From Mesocentrotus franciscanus (Eukaryota > Echinodermata > Echinoidea > Camarodonta > Strongylocentrotidae), in contig CP137683.1 in NCBI GenBank assembly GCA_037976565.1, forward strand, positions 8,750,025 to 8,814,024: a stretch of DNA of 64,000 bases, given 5' to 3'. The translations under genes were made by a program, and so were the position numbers. Shown in pieces: positions 11,895-22,889 of this stretch. Positions within the stretch are counted from its first letter, which is position 1; every line of letters starts with the position of its first letter. The notes beneath the pieces were generated by a model. The model ran no database searches. It saw only the letters and a program-made list of their open reading frames with translations, and was not told the DNA's origin.

Positions 11895-12175
11895 CAAATT
11901 GTAGTTATTATTACCGCGATCCTTAGATTCAATTGCTCATCCATACATGATATAGTATTCCGGCCAGACCCCATTTTACAAGCGCACACATGCCAATCCC
12001 ACAACATTAACGTTCGCATCCTACGGGTACCAATTAAACGCCTAGGTGGAGAGTGGCAAATGTAGATCAATGTCTTGCCAAAGGAGATTAGTGCCCCGGT
12101 GGGACTCGAACTACGAACTATGTGGTCCATGTACAGTCCGATGACGTATCCACTAGTCCACAACACCTTTACAAA
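11895..12175 (-). mobile_element. tRNA-derived SINE
   Basis: On the minus strand, TGGACTAGTGG (A box) and GTAGTTCGAGTCC (B box) are spaced like a tRNA, followed by a body with TTGCCACTCTCCACC and GGTACCCGTAGG. Part of the same body recurs at 30995-31110. It sits in the intron where a missing pentraxin exon is expected. Confidence 0.6.
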
Positions 12176-12344
12176 TCACCTCTCTAAATCAAACGTGTTC
12201 ACGTAAACTAAAGGAATGTGGGGTTACCGGTATAAGAAAACCGACTGGTTCATCGAATCAAACCAACTTTGAACAATTTCAATTTCATACATGTATATGC
12301 ATATAATATTTGCTTCTGATTGTTCAGTGATTTTGACTTGATGG

Positions 12345-12930
12345 ATTTTTATTTCATTTATTTATCCACCAACATCAAAACAGTAATGCATTTCATACAA
12401 TGATATTTACATAAACAAGAAGAGAAAACTATTGGTTGGTAGAAGGGGCATATAACAGTACATGTGCTGGGCGAGCCTTACCCCTTACAGCTAAAGAAAG
12501 TATTTTGGTAACAGTAAGTTAACAAAACAAAACAAAACAAAAATAATGAATTAACTATTACAATCGATACATAAACAAACAAGAATAAATAACAATGACT
12601 TACAATATACAAACTGATAGAATAAAATAAAAGTTGTGTACATATGCCGACTATTTACATGGATATTTCATTTGTGATTTGTTTAACAAATGACTTGTAA
12701 CATAATTTAGAAACCTTTTTCTATACCTTGTTAATCTAACATTAATAGGTAATCTATTCCAAAATTCACTGCCCACAAAAGACAATGAAACCTTGTGTCG
12801 TTCTAAATTTTGGAAAACGTAATTGTCCACCTTCCTTTCGTCTTGTGGAATAGCTATGTTCTATAATGTCACAGTACTCTATTAAAATATGAGGCAAATT
12901 GTTATTTACTAGATCGAACATGAAAGTACA
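12345..12930 (-). mobile_element. LINE 3' fragment (CR1-like C-terminus)
   Basis: In one minus-strand frame, FWNRLPINVRLTRYRKRF can be read near 12690-12790. This is the xxWNxLP motif near the C-terminus of CR1/L2-type proteins. An AACAAAACAAAAC tail-like tract lies downstream on that strand. There are stops elsewhere; it is a relic in a polydom intron. Confidence 0.55.
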
Positions 12931-13324
12931 AATTGATAAATCATTTTACGATAACATTTTATGCAATAGGCTCCACATTACATTGGAGGTTTTCTGATAT
13001 ACCTAACCTATATTTTGACTCATCGACGTCATCGCTGTTATTGTTGCAGGGGTACAACATGGTACTAATTTAAAGTAGCAATTTAACTTATTCATTTTAT
13101 TATACTGCATGTGGCTCTGCCTTATACAATACGTATTATCATATATCCATTTGAATGATAGTTAGAAAAAAGTAAATTGAGAATATACAGTAATGTCTCA
13201 ATTGTTGTCATTTTTAGTTATGTTCAACACATAGTGATATCCTTGAAAGTACTTTGGTTTTTACCGTGATTCAGGTTCCTTACAGTATAATTTTAAAAAG
13301 AAACACTCTTTAAAAGTTAAAAAC

Positions 13325-13535
13325 TGTTGTAATCTTGAAGAGTAAGGGTGTTGTCCATATCGCTGGCGCCATCCGACCTTCTTGTTGCATTTGAGATGGG
13401 TGTTCCAAAGTTTGTTGGATCAGAGGTCTTCATCCAGAAGGCTAAAGTGAATTCATAGAGGTCTGGCAAGACTCCTTCTAACGCCACCCTGTCAGCCGTT
13501 CGTGCAGTGGGAAAGGACAAGTCAAAGTATTTCGG
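13325..13535 (-). CDS. SVEP1-like exon: pentraxin/LamG domain, first part
   Basis: Encodes LPKYFDLSFPTARTADRVAL, LYEFTLAFWMKTSD, NFGTPISNATRR and NTLTLQDYN. FDLxFP, FWMKTSD and the GTPIS strand match the pentraxin domain of SVEP1. The 3' edge is unsure: the only GT nearby is GTTTTT after DYN, a weak donor, and a stop codon follows two codons later. The 5' edge at about 13535-13541 is set by an ATAG acceptor and phase. Confidence 0.78.
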
Positions 13536-13919
13536 CAGTTCTATATTCAGATGTCACAAGAAAGAAACAAATAAATAATAAAGGAGCAAAATTGGAAGAA
13601 AAAAACTAACTCTAACATGGACAAAGTTATCTGTGATGCCAAGATATGATAAATTTATAAATCTGAATAGCGTGCTCCATATGTATACATGTATTTATTC
13701 TAATTTACAATGACTAGGGTTTTAAGCTTGCAATGCGAAAGACAGTGTTTACTATTCTATGTTGTGCCTTCAGTTACATGTACATGAAAGATTGCCGAAG
13801 TGTAACTGTGTCGCATGGAGAATTGTTATTCCAATATACGTTTGTAGAGCGAACAATTATGTTACCCATCTTATAGCTAATCTCTTCTTCATTGGCATAT
13901 TATCCCACCGCTGTCACAA

Positions 13920-13992
13920 TTCTAAGAACACAATTATAATAATAATGATAATAATAATAATGATAATAATAATAATAATAATAATGATAACT
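13920..13992. repeat. ATA/ATG trinucleotide microsatellite
   Basis: Irregular AAT/ATG triplets in an intron, upstream of the pentraxin exon. Confidence 0.9.
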
Positions 13993-15023
13993 GTTGTGAA
14001 TTTTGATTTAAAATGGTAAATTGCTAAGAAGATTTGCCCTTGTCATTCAGTTGGTCAAGACTGGAAGTACCAGTATTTCTTAGTATTTCTTCCAAAGTTG
14101 ATAGCGCCATCTAGTGTCCAATTCAAGCCAATTCAAGTAACTCCAAAAGACAAGATACTTGACTGCTGATGAGCATCAGAATCGCTTTAATAATATCCAG
14201 TACATCCTGGGTTTTGTTGCGATTCCCTTTGAGTATATCAAGAGGCAAAGAGGTTAGTTGTTTTATTGATTGAATTGTATTTACAAATTGTCAAAGGGAT
14301 AAATACAAAATAAGCTAGTTTAATTTAGTCTTGACACAGTGGAAGTATCATGAATGAAACGGCTATGTGTAAGTCAATGCATTACTATACATGTAATAGT
14401 CTAGCTATGCAAACGAGTGAACTGACTGTGTGGTGGATCTCAAGTCAGAGTTTGGGTTTTAACGTGTTCTTGAACAGGTTCTGTGTCAGTTGAGAATAAT
14501 AGAATGTTAAAGCCCGATAAATAAGTTTATGATGTTTAAAGGATGTTTAAAGCTACAGTGGTGGAATTTAGACTCGGTTAGGAACTTTCGTGGAAATAAT
14601 GATGGATATTCTGTAATAAGTCGGATATACAATATGCAGGACAAGCGTTACGTCAAGCTTGACTTATTGCCATGTATTTATGATGCTCTCATTTACGATT
14701 TATCAATTACAGTTTTCACGGAACAACGGAATGACCGGAATGAGAGTTTCTGACGGTATTCTAATAAAAGATGGAACAGATGTTCCAGTCGAAACCAATG
14801 TCTTTGCGTTTGCGTCCCCATTAGCAGTTACAATAACAATATGCCTCTTTTACCCAGGGTTGCCTCATGAGTATTAATGCTGTTCTCCTCGAGGGCCTGC
14901 AATTATATTATTGGCCCTGCACAGTCACACGACAACCATCTTAACGGAACCGGGTTGGCATAAGGATGCCTACGGGATTTCACTCGGGTTATATCATCCC
15001 CTGGTAATGTGGGTCTTACGCAC

Positions 15024-15301
15024 CTGTTTGGCAGTGATTTCCATTAAAGTCAAGAGGACAGATACACCGGTAGCCATAGATCATATCCTGACAAGTGCCT
15101 CCATTTAGACAGTAGGCACTTAACTCAAGACACTCGTTGACGTTGATCTCGCAGTTGCGTCCCTGGAATCCTAGAGGACATGTGCAAGTGTAACTGTTCT
15201 TGGTGGTTGTACAGGAGGCGTCCCCATGGCAAGAGGATGATTGGCAATGGTTGCTGATCAGCTCGCATAACCGCCCCGTGTAACCAGTGGCGCAACAGCA
15301 A
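15024..15301 (-). CDS. SVEP1-like exon: end of EGF 4, EGF 5 and EGF 6
   Basis: In the EGF frame it reads CCCATGYTGRLC (end of EGF 4), HCQSSSCHGDASC...CTCPLGFQGRNC (EGF 5) and NVNECLELSAYC...CICPLDFNGNHC (EGF 6). It ends in phase 1 with a GTGCGT donor. Six EGFs before the pentraxin domain equals the vertebrate SVEP1 count. The acceptor TTTTAG leaves one base before the first codon. Confidence 0.86.
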
Positions 15302-15687
15302 CTAAAATTATGAAATGGAAGTGATTATGTTTGAGACGGAGATGTTTTTTTCTTTTTTCTTCTGATACCGAGAATGTGATATTTATGTATTTCAGTTCAC
15401 AAGGAGGTTCGAAGATTATAGTCAAGCTACCATAATACAATTATTATTTTTGACAAAATAATATGATAGGGGCTTAACCTTTCAAAACACATTTATTTCA
15501 GATTGCCTCTTTTTCCTAAGCAAACACATCAATATCATAAAAGTTAAAATCATTTGAAAGCATTTTTTTTCTCATCTTTAATCTCCAGAACAATGTTATT
15601 ATTTTCTAGATAAATTTGTATCAAACAAAGCCTGCAGTTTGTTGACGTATTTTTTAAGACGCTAAGTAAAATTTCTCTGATACTTAC

Positions 15688-15842
15688 GGACTTTAGATCG
15701 ATGCAAGACGCTCCATTCTTACAAGGATCCGATGCGCAGTCATATAGGTTAATCTCGCAGTGCTCCCCCGCGAATCTTTCAGCGCATTCGCAGGTGTAAG
15801 ACGCTATCCCATCCACGCAGATTGATCCAAACCGGCAGTCAG
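15688..15842 (-). CDS. SVEP1-like exon: rest of EGF 3 and first half of EGF 4
   Basis: Encodes ADCRFGSICVDGIASYTC, ECAERFAGEHC, then LYDCASDPCKNGASCIDLKS. The consensus GTAAGT donor comes after a full Ser codon, so the exon ends in phase 0. The next exon must enter one base earlier to read its EGF frame, so the junction does not agree as drawn (see findings). Confidence 0.85.
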
Positions 15843-16164
15843 CTAAAATTTACGATATTCAAGGATATTAACAAAAGTTTTAAATTCAACCAGCATCAAA
15901 AGGACAAGATTTGTGACTACAGGCGTCAAATAGTCTTCATACTGGAGAGGCCAATATACATTAAAGGTGATGTGTCCCTTTTTCAGGCTGACAAAATAAA
16001 CTTGTGTGATACCTAAGGTAAACAAGATAAACTGCCAAATAAAAACTCCCCTGAAAAAAATAGAACTGATAATGGCCTTTATGTGGAATTATGTCGGCTG
16101 TTGGGAATTTTCGCAACGCATTTCGTAAATAATGCGTAGAAAATAGTCTGAATATCAGACCCTT

Positions 16165-16435
16165 GTACAGTGTGGCCGTACGTTTCATGCTGCGCAAAGA
16201 TTCAATCAGCTTAATTTTGGCCATTACAAGAATTGGGTTATTGATGTGTACAAATGCTCATGTATCCTTTACAGCTCATTTTATGTATGTTATTACCAAA
16301 GAAAAAAGAAGTCAGTCAGTCACTCAATAGCGTCTGACAGTGAAGTCTAGAAAGTACACGGGTTTCCTTTCAAAATTTGAATACTAGGACACTGCAAACG
16401 TTTAAATTTCACAGATAGGACATCCTTAAAAATAA
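16165..16435 (+). repeat. Dispersed repeat, copy 1
   Basis: About 270 bp that match 45010-45290 in the same orientation: 'aaagattcaatcag', 'ttttggccattacaag', 'gtcagtcagtcactcaa' and 'gtctgacagtgaagtctag' occur in both in the same order. No coding content. Confidence 0.8.
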
Positions 16436-16561
16436 GGAAAATCAGAAAGAAACATGATTTGACCAATAGAAACAAAAGTCTAGCTTAATTCTAAATCACT
16501 CAAATTCTTTGTATTTCCCTGAAATGATGGCACATTGTCTATGTTTCTGTTGTCAGGTCCT

Positions 16562-16720
16562 GGGCCCCGTATTACAAAGAGTTGATATCAATCGTAACTT
16601 ATTTGCGATTGATATCAATCGTAACTATGTACATAAGAGATAGGAGACTGCAAACTTGCGATTGATTGGAGGACTTACGATTGATTTGGATCAATCGTAA
16701 CTCTTTGTAAGACGGGGCCC
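16562..16720. mobile_element. MITE with GGGCCCCGT terminal inverted repeats
   Basis: The 159-bp element starts GGGCCCCGTATTACAAAGAG and ends with the inverted counterpart (CTCTTTGTAAGACGGGGCCC). The interior is built from repeated 'gattgatatcaatcgtaac'-like words. It has no coding capacity. It is in the intron between EGF exons. Confidence 0.85.
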
Positions 16721-16844
16721 TGGCTAACCTATTCTGCTATATCACCTGCTGACAGATAATGTCACAAGTTTACATTAACTACTTTTGTTTTCGAATTTCT
16801 CAATGATGAAACGTTATGATGATCAATTGTATTGCAATACTTAC

Positions 16845-17096
16845 CAGTCAGACAATCATCAATGTTGATCTGACAGTTCTCTCCCTTGAAACCCTTCGCA
16901 CACTCGCACACATAGGCGTTAACCAGGTTGATACACGTGGCATTGTTCAAACAGACGTCGTTCCCGAAGCATTCATCGATGTCCAACTGGCAATCATCGC
17001 CGGCGAAGCCGGAAGGGCAGACGCAGTCGTACCCGTGCGTGATGTCCACACAAGTCGCTCCATCCGCACAGGGATTCGACTTGCATTCGTTGATGA
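16845..17096 (-). CDS. SVEP1-like exon: EGF 1, EGF 2 and start of EGF 3
   Basis: An 84-codon phase 1-1 exon with two complete EGF repeats. The first is INECKSNPC...CVCPSGFAGDDC. The second is a calcium-binding type opening DIDEC and closing CECAKGFKGENC. The exon ends in DDCLTG, the first cysteine of the third EGF, which continues in the next exon. Confidence 0.92.
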
Positions 17097-17747
17097 CTGG
17101 CGGTAGACAAGGGGTACGTTTAAGTTTATCATCTCCCTAATAACTTGCGTGTGATCAACGAGTTTTATCCTTATTTAGTTTAACATACCAATGAAACTAA
17201 AGAAAAGGCTTTATGTTCTATTAGCCTATTCTATCAAGAAGGGCACCATGATTGGATTAAAAGGCAAAATATGCCGATTGGATAGTTAAACATTTTATAT
17301 ATATATTGTGCCGATTTTGATAACAGCTTATACAATGGCCATTACAAATAGCATACATAGACATCAATAAACGTATTTTTGTAAACAGGAGAAAGGGGGA
17401 TAGACTAGGGGACGGACGGAGGGAGAGGCGAGAGAAAAGCAGAAATGGAGATAAAACTGGACAACCAGTAAACGAGGGAGGAAGGGGGCATATCAAAGGT
17501 AAAAGGTGGAGAAAGTGAAAGAGAAAAAAATATAGGTGGATAAATATAGAAAGATAGGGAGATAGGAAGAAAGAGAGATGGAAGTAAAGTGGTGTAGGTT
17601 CAAATATGACAAAGAAAATATGAATAAACCTCTGACTTCTTATCAAACATCTAATATCTAACATTTGCTTTCATAACACCTCAGGTGAACGAGAACATTA
17701 AAAGACTACTAAAAGAAGATATCCATTTAATACGAACTCCATCTTAC

Positions 17748-17909
17748 CCTGACAATACTCTATGGCATGTGCTCCTTCATGATGGGTGTACAAATCTCCT
17801 GGACACAGCGTACAGGACGTTTGCTTATGTACAGGTTGATAAGTACCCTTGGGACACTCCTGACAAGGAGCGAAGCCAGTCGTTGAAAATGTACCTCGTG
17901 GACAAATAT
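17748..17909 (-). CDS. SVEP1-like exon: ephrin-receptor-like module 4
   Basis: A 54-codon phase 1-1 exon: ICPRGTFSTTGFAPCQECPK, GTYQPVHKQTSCTLCPGD and IEYCQG. It has the same length as the preceding module, suggesting internal duplication of a 162-bp exon in the ancestor. It joins the EGF exon in frame through a Val codon. Confidence 0.9.
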
Positions 17910-18840
17910 CTGTACGATAACCCAACAAAAGACTTATAAAATGACTTATGAATTTAAGGTAAATATTTATTAGATAATTTTTTTTCAGAATTATAGGAAA
18001 ATAATAAAGTAACCGTCAATGGCTTGCCTTGGTCATACAAAAAACAGTCGTTGATGAATGTTGCGCCTTGGAATATTTATATAAAAAATAGATTGCGCAT
18101 TATTAGTGCGTTTCATTATTATAATTTTCATTATGTTAACGTATTATGTAAAACAGTTTTTAAATCACGTACATGTAGATGGAGTAAATGAAGTGTGTAT
18201 TAACCGATTGGTAACTCTCTCAATAGAGCTGATATTCTACAAGAAGGATAATGAAGATTATATGACCAGAGAAATTTTATTTATTCATAATGCGTTACGA
18301 TATAAAGAAAGAGAAAAATGTGACATAGCTGGGAAGATTATTTAGGTTAGGGATCTACTTTTACTTGGTGGCTCTCATGTTTATTACACATATATTTTCA
18401 GTAATTTCCCCCTTAGAATATGTTTTCATCCGTCAAGAAAGTGTTTTCAGTGAATTACATCAAGCGATTAGACAAATTTGGTCAGATCATCGTTTATCAT
18501 ACAAATTATGCTTTATCAAATATCTCTTACGTTGCATATATATATTTATACAACACCTACGTTGATCCTTGTCATTTGACTGGAGGATTGTTGGTCACAT
18601 GATATTCAATAAATAATACTATTGCACGACCGTCCATTTTTGCTTATATTCGCCGTGCACTTTTGGTTATATGCAGACGCGACGCGTACGTACCTCTCTG
18701 CCCTGCACGTATCCCATTGTTATTAGCTGCGCGCATCTGACGCGGAGACAATCTGAATGTAATCGAGAAGGCCTGACTCCAACTTTAATTTATCTTTAAT
18801 ATAAGGAGCAAAGCATAATTTGTTGAGAAATGTTGTATAA

Positions 18841-19010
18841 AACAAATAATGAATGTTTTTCATTCGTTCAATAGTGCAAATATTTTCATTCGTTGAAAGA
18901 TTAACGTTAATTCTATTCAACTCGGCTGACGCCTCGCTGAATAGAACGTTAATCTTTCAACTCATGAAAATATTCGCACTATTGAACTCATAAGCATTCA
19001 TTATTTGTAT
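18841..19010. mobile_element. Foldback MITE
   Basis: An almost perfect hairpin of about 170 bp: the left arm contains TTCAATAGTGCAAATATTTT and AGATTAACGTT, and the right arm holds their inverted forms around a short CGGCTGACGCCTCGCTG centre. Confidence 0.85.
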
Positions 19011-19082
19011 AATATATATAAATTCGTTTGCTTGGAATGATACAATGATTTGGTGATTTCTCTAAAACTAAAAGCGATCTAC

Positions 19083-19244
19083 CTGTGCAATATTCTACAT
19101 CGGTATTGCCAATTGTCCATGTCGTCAACCCATCTGGACACGTCGTACACGATGTCGAGCCGCGACCGGGTTCGTAGGTTCCTTGTGGACACGCGTTGCA
19201 CGATTCGAGACCACTCGTAGAATGGTTCCCAGGGTGACACAGGG
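19083..19244 (-). CDS. SVEP1-like exon: ephrin-receptor-like module 3
   Basis: A 54-codon phase 1-1 exon: LCHPGNHSTSGLESCNACPQ, GTYEPGRGSTSCTTCPDGLT and EYCTG. The GLESCxxCP and GTY cores match SVEP1. A hairpin MITE (18841-19010) sits about 70 bp beyond its donor. Confidence 0.9.
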
Positions 19245-19933
19245 CTGATGCGAGGAAAACAAGCAATTCAAATAAGCTGATACTTTGGGATTATGAAATA
19301 CACGTGCTAGACGTTTCATTATTTTGATCATGATTTCTAGTTAATTTTAGTGTTATACATCGGAAAGAATCTCCAAAGGAAGCCAAATGTGCCACCCTGT
19401 CAAAATGGGGGATCTCACAGATCTTATGATAATATAGAATATTTAGGAGCGCTAAAAACAATAAGTACCATAGCGCTAACAATTTTTTTTTCAAATATAT
19501 GAAAAGAGGACAAATTATTACAGTCTCAAAGATCTAGCAGTCTCAGGGAGGATCATATTACAATAAAAAACAAACAACAGCTTTGAGTTTTGTTTACATA
19601 AAGGGGTGACGGGCACATAAACATACATTCTGGCCAGGGATGCAAATTATATTTTTAGTCAACTATTCCTCTTAAAAGGGTTAATTAAAAATAAAAAACA
19701 GCAAACTGATGATGATATATTAATAATAAACAATTGAATTTTATAAACTGCCTTTACCAAAATGATACAAAGCGCTGTCCCATGGTTTATGAATACCTAA
19801 GAAATGTTAGATTATTGCTAGTTGTGAACATACTCAATGGACAGAAACCTGACAAAAAGCTCTTTGGGGGCTTACCAAAAACTACACTTTGGCTTTACTT
19901 TGCTGTATGCTACAGGACACAGTGACAACTCAC

Positions 19934-20089
19934 CTTTGCATTTAGTGATAGACCTGGCTCCCAGAGTGGCAGTCGAAGTGTCAGGAGGACAGTCCTTACA
20001 TATGGTATTACCGTACTGATCCTGATAGGTCCCTTCTGGGCACCTCTCACAAACACTCATGTTCTCGAAATTTCCTGGGGCGCATGGCA
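19934..20089 (-). CDS. SVEP1-like exon: ephrin-receptor-like module 2
   Basis: A 52-codon phase 1-1 exon: PCAPGNFENMSVCERCPEG, then TYQDQYGNTICKDCPPDTST and ITKC. It has the Cys spacing and CPxGTYQ core of the GCC2/GCC3 family. The donor is GTGAGT. Confidence 0.9.
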
Positions 20090-20314
20090 CTGGAATGGAA
20101 TGATAACATCTCACCAATATTACAGTTCATTGGTACATTACGGTGGGGTTGACAGGGCAGTCGACGATTTATTTTTACAATAATCTGGAGGGCTTTAGTC
20201 TTATCATACGACTCCATTATGATACCTTACATGTACTAGAGGATAGAAAATCATTTTGTAATGTAATATTCATCATTTCATGAAATATTACAAGGAAAAG
20301 GAAACAAAAATTAC

Positions 20315-20513
20315 CACAGCTCCCGTTTGATGTTACATGCCCAACATCACAAAGGATTGAGTATTCCGGTTCAAGAACAATTGGATCATCGCTGAGCGAC
20401 AATTCGATGCCATCCACGTTAATTGTTACGTTGCCATTGACAACGCTTTTTTGCACAGAGTTAAAGGCTGCATCTAAATAATCCAGTACATTGACATCTG
20501 GCCCCGCGGTTTC
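20315..20513 (-). CDS. SVEP1-like exon: linker end leading to ephrin-like modules
   Basis: The 199-bp exon (phase 0 to 1) reads ETAGPDVNVLDYLDAAF, then NGNVTINVDGIELSLSDD, VLEPEYSILCDVGHV and GSCG. It corresponds to the region of SVEP1 between the basic site and the first downstream ephrin-receptor-like repeat, ending with the two cysteines that open it. Confidence 0.82.
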
Positions 20514-20829
20514 CTATTGGGAAGAAAAGCATTATGTTGTTCAACACGCATGTGGAAGAAGTACCATTCTCATTTATTGCGTTTAAAGAGTGACGATTAA
20601 CAATAGAAGTGATTAATTTCACACCTGATAATAACATTTTTCCAGTGATAATAATAATAATATAATAAAATCGTTGCTAATCAACAGAAAACATATTTTC
20701 CACACATTTCAAATTTTGTTCACATATTCACAAAACATCTTCTACGAAACTGCCACGCGTTTTCAATGATGCTAACTCCACTTTCAAGATCATTTTGTCT
20801 AGCTCCCAATTAAAACGTAAAAAGCCCCT

Positions 20830-22150
20830 CAACCAGGGGTGGTGGAGCGGCTTTCAAAATGAGGGGGCACTAACAAAAAAGGGCACTTTCTCGAGAAAAA
20901 TGGGCACCTACAAAGGAAAAATCAAAGCGAAAATATACAATTTTTAGACGTTTGTATATACCCCTACATTGTGATCAAATTATCAGTGATCATTTCAATG
21001 TTTAATTCTCTTTTTACATTGTCCAAGAAACCGCTTAAGCATTATACTTTGCAGTTGGATGTGATGGTCTGAATATTTATTTGCGAGCGAGCGAAGCGAC
21101 GAGCAAACATTTTAAGATTTGTGAGGTCGCAGTGCGAAAAATTACATCTTATATAGAGGAAAAAGCAATCCTGATGGGGCTTGAAGCACAATCTAATCAT
21201 GAAAGACTGAAAAGAGCTTAAATAAAAAAAACATAATTATAACAACTTTAAAAGCGAGCGAGCTTTTGAAATTAAAGAAAAAATTGTTCTTAGTCGCTCA
21301 TAATTAGGTGCACATTTTATGGTGAAAGGAAAAGGGGGCATATATCCAAATGAAAAGGACGCTTTTCAGAAGAGAAAAAGAGCACATGTCAAAGTAAAAA
21401 GGAGTTATCAGAGTTGAAAAAGGAGCACTTTTCGCACCTGATAAGGGGCACTCACAAGAGATAATAAAAGGCACTTATGAGAACGGAAAAGTGACACTTA
21501 TTACAAAGGAAAAGGGGCAATTATCAGAAGGAAAATGGCACTAATTAGAAAGGATAAGTGTCTGTATTGGGTTTTTAAAGACGTGTATCAATCAGATATG
21601 AATTATTATTCATTATGAATTAATTATGAATTATATGATTATTTACGTCTGGGGACCGACCTTTAACGTCACCATCCGAAAGACGTGATTCAGTTTCGAA
21701 CCTGCGTCCTCGGCTGAATCAGCTTGTAACTTCCACTGTTAGCTGGATTACAGGCGCACGCCACAACGCCTAAGGGGCTCGTGTCAAAATGAAAGGGGCA
21801 CTTATTGAAGATGAAAAGGGGACTTGACTTATTACAGAGTTAAAGGGGGCACCTCTCAAATTTAAATAAGGGCCCTCATAGGAGATGAAAAGGGGCACTT
21901 ATAAGAATGAAAAGAGGGCATACAAAGGAAAAGAGGCAATTGTCTCAAAAATAAGGGACACCTCTCACATTTGAATAGGGCAATTCTCATAGGTGAAGGG
22001 GGCACTTATCATAGGGGTAAGAGGCATCTATAGGAATGTGGAACGGGCACCTATTATAAATAAAAATGGTGCACTTATCTGAATTAAAAGGAGGCACCTT
22101 TCCTATGTAAAAGGGGGCACTTTAGGGGTACTTGAAAAAGTGGGGGGCAC
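20830..22150 (+). repeat. GGGGCAC-rich foldback arm, left
   Basis: Dozens of degenerate units of about 30 bp with the core GGGGCACTTAT plus A-rich spacer. A stretch near 21060-21240 (gcgagcgagcgaagcgacgagc, then 'aagatttgtgaggt') recurs inverted at 23430-23640. 'gtatatacccctacattgt' occurs here and inverted near 23705. There is no intact ORF. Confidence 0.8.
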
Positions 22151-22180
22151 GGGGTTAAGCAAAATTTTTAAAAGCATTAC

Positions 22181-22470
22181 CGTCAATTCTACGAGCAGTG
22201 TGAATGTTATCTCAACGACATCGGTTCCCCCGCTTCCATTTTTCACTTGCCGTCTCTTTCGTCTCTGAGTCTGTCCGCATTGCACTACTACATTCTCGAA
22301 GCTGCACTGAGCATCCGACTGGCCGCACGGACCGAGATCTCCAGTCCTTTTTAGGTAATCAAACACCATGATGAAGTCGTCGCGGATCTTGGTTTGTGAC
22401 TTGTCGGTAAGGCAGGACCAGCCGTATTGAAATCCAGTTGTGATGCTCGCTGTATTAGGACCTGTACGTT
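22181..22470 (-). CDS. SVEP1-like exon: linker domain with furin-like site
   Basis: The 290-bp exon starts with RTGPNTASITTGFQYGW and goes on with SCLTDKSQTKIRDDF, LGPCGQSDAQCSF and QRRKRRQVKNG. The RRKRR run is a good proprotein-convertase site and falls where vertebrate SVEP1 also has a basic cleavage-like site in this linker. The exon ends in phase 0 (ELT). It lies alone between two arms of a large inverted repeat (20830-22150 and 22890-23830). Confidence 0.85.
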
Positions 22471-22889
22471 CTAATTGATGAAAGAAAATGAAAGAATGAA
22501 TGAAAAGTAATAAACAAAACACATCAAAAAAATTAATGAATTAATTTTTTTTTTAGCAAACATGCATTAAAGTGGGTTTATAATATTATGCCTGCTGCAG
22601 ACGAGGCGTCATTTCGATTGCGTTATATTAAATGCCTGTTGCACAAAAGACGTCATATCCATTGCGTTATTATGCCAGTTGCAGACGAGGCATCGTTTCG
22701 ATTGTGTTATTTATAATATGCCTGTTGCAGACAGACTTGCCTGACGTAGGACTGCAACAGCGACTGGGGTGGCCGTTGACGGACATAAAATCTGATAATT
22801 CTTCCTCCTGATATTGAATAATTGATTAGCAAGTGGGCAATGTGGGAGGTGCCAACCCAGAGGTGGCGCTCCCGCGGGGCAGAGGGTGT

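Noticed and set aside
12175..12260. Missing pentraxin exon near 12225 (short stretch between CCAG and GTAACC on the minus strand)
   Set aside because: Only about six residues, far fewer than needed, and the upstream phase does not fit.
21640..21790. Alu-like or tRNA gene signal (gattacaggcgcacgccac)
   Set aside because: Only a short coincidental match; no A/B box pair or cloverleaf, and it lies in a degenerate GGGGCAC repeat.
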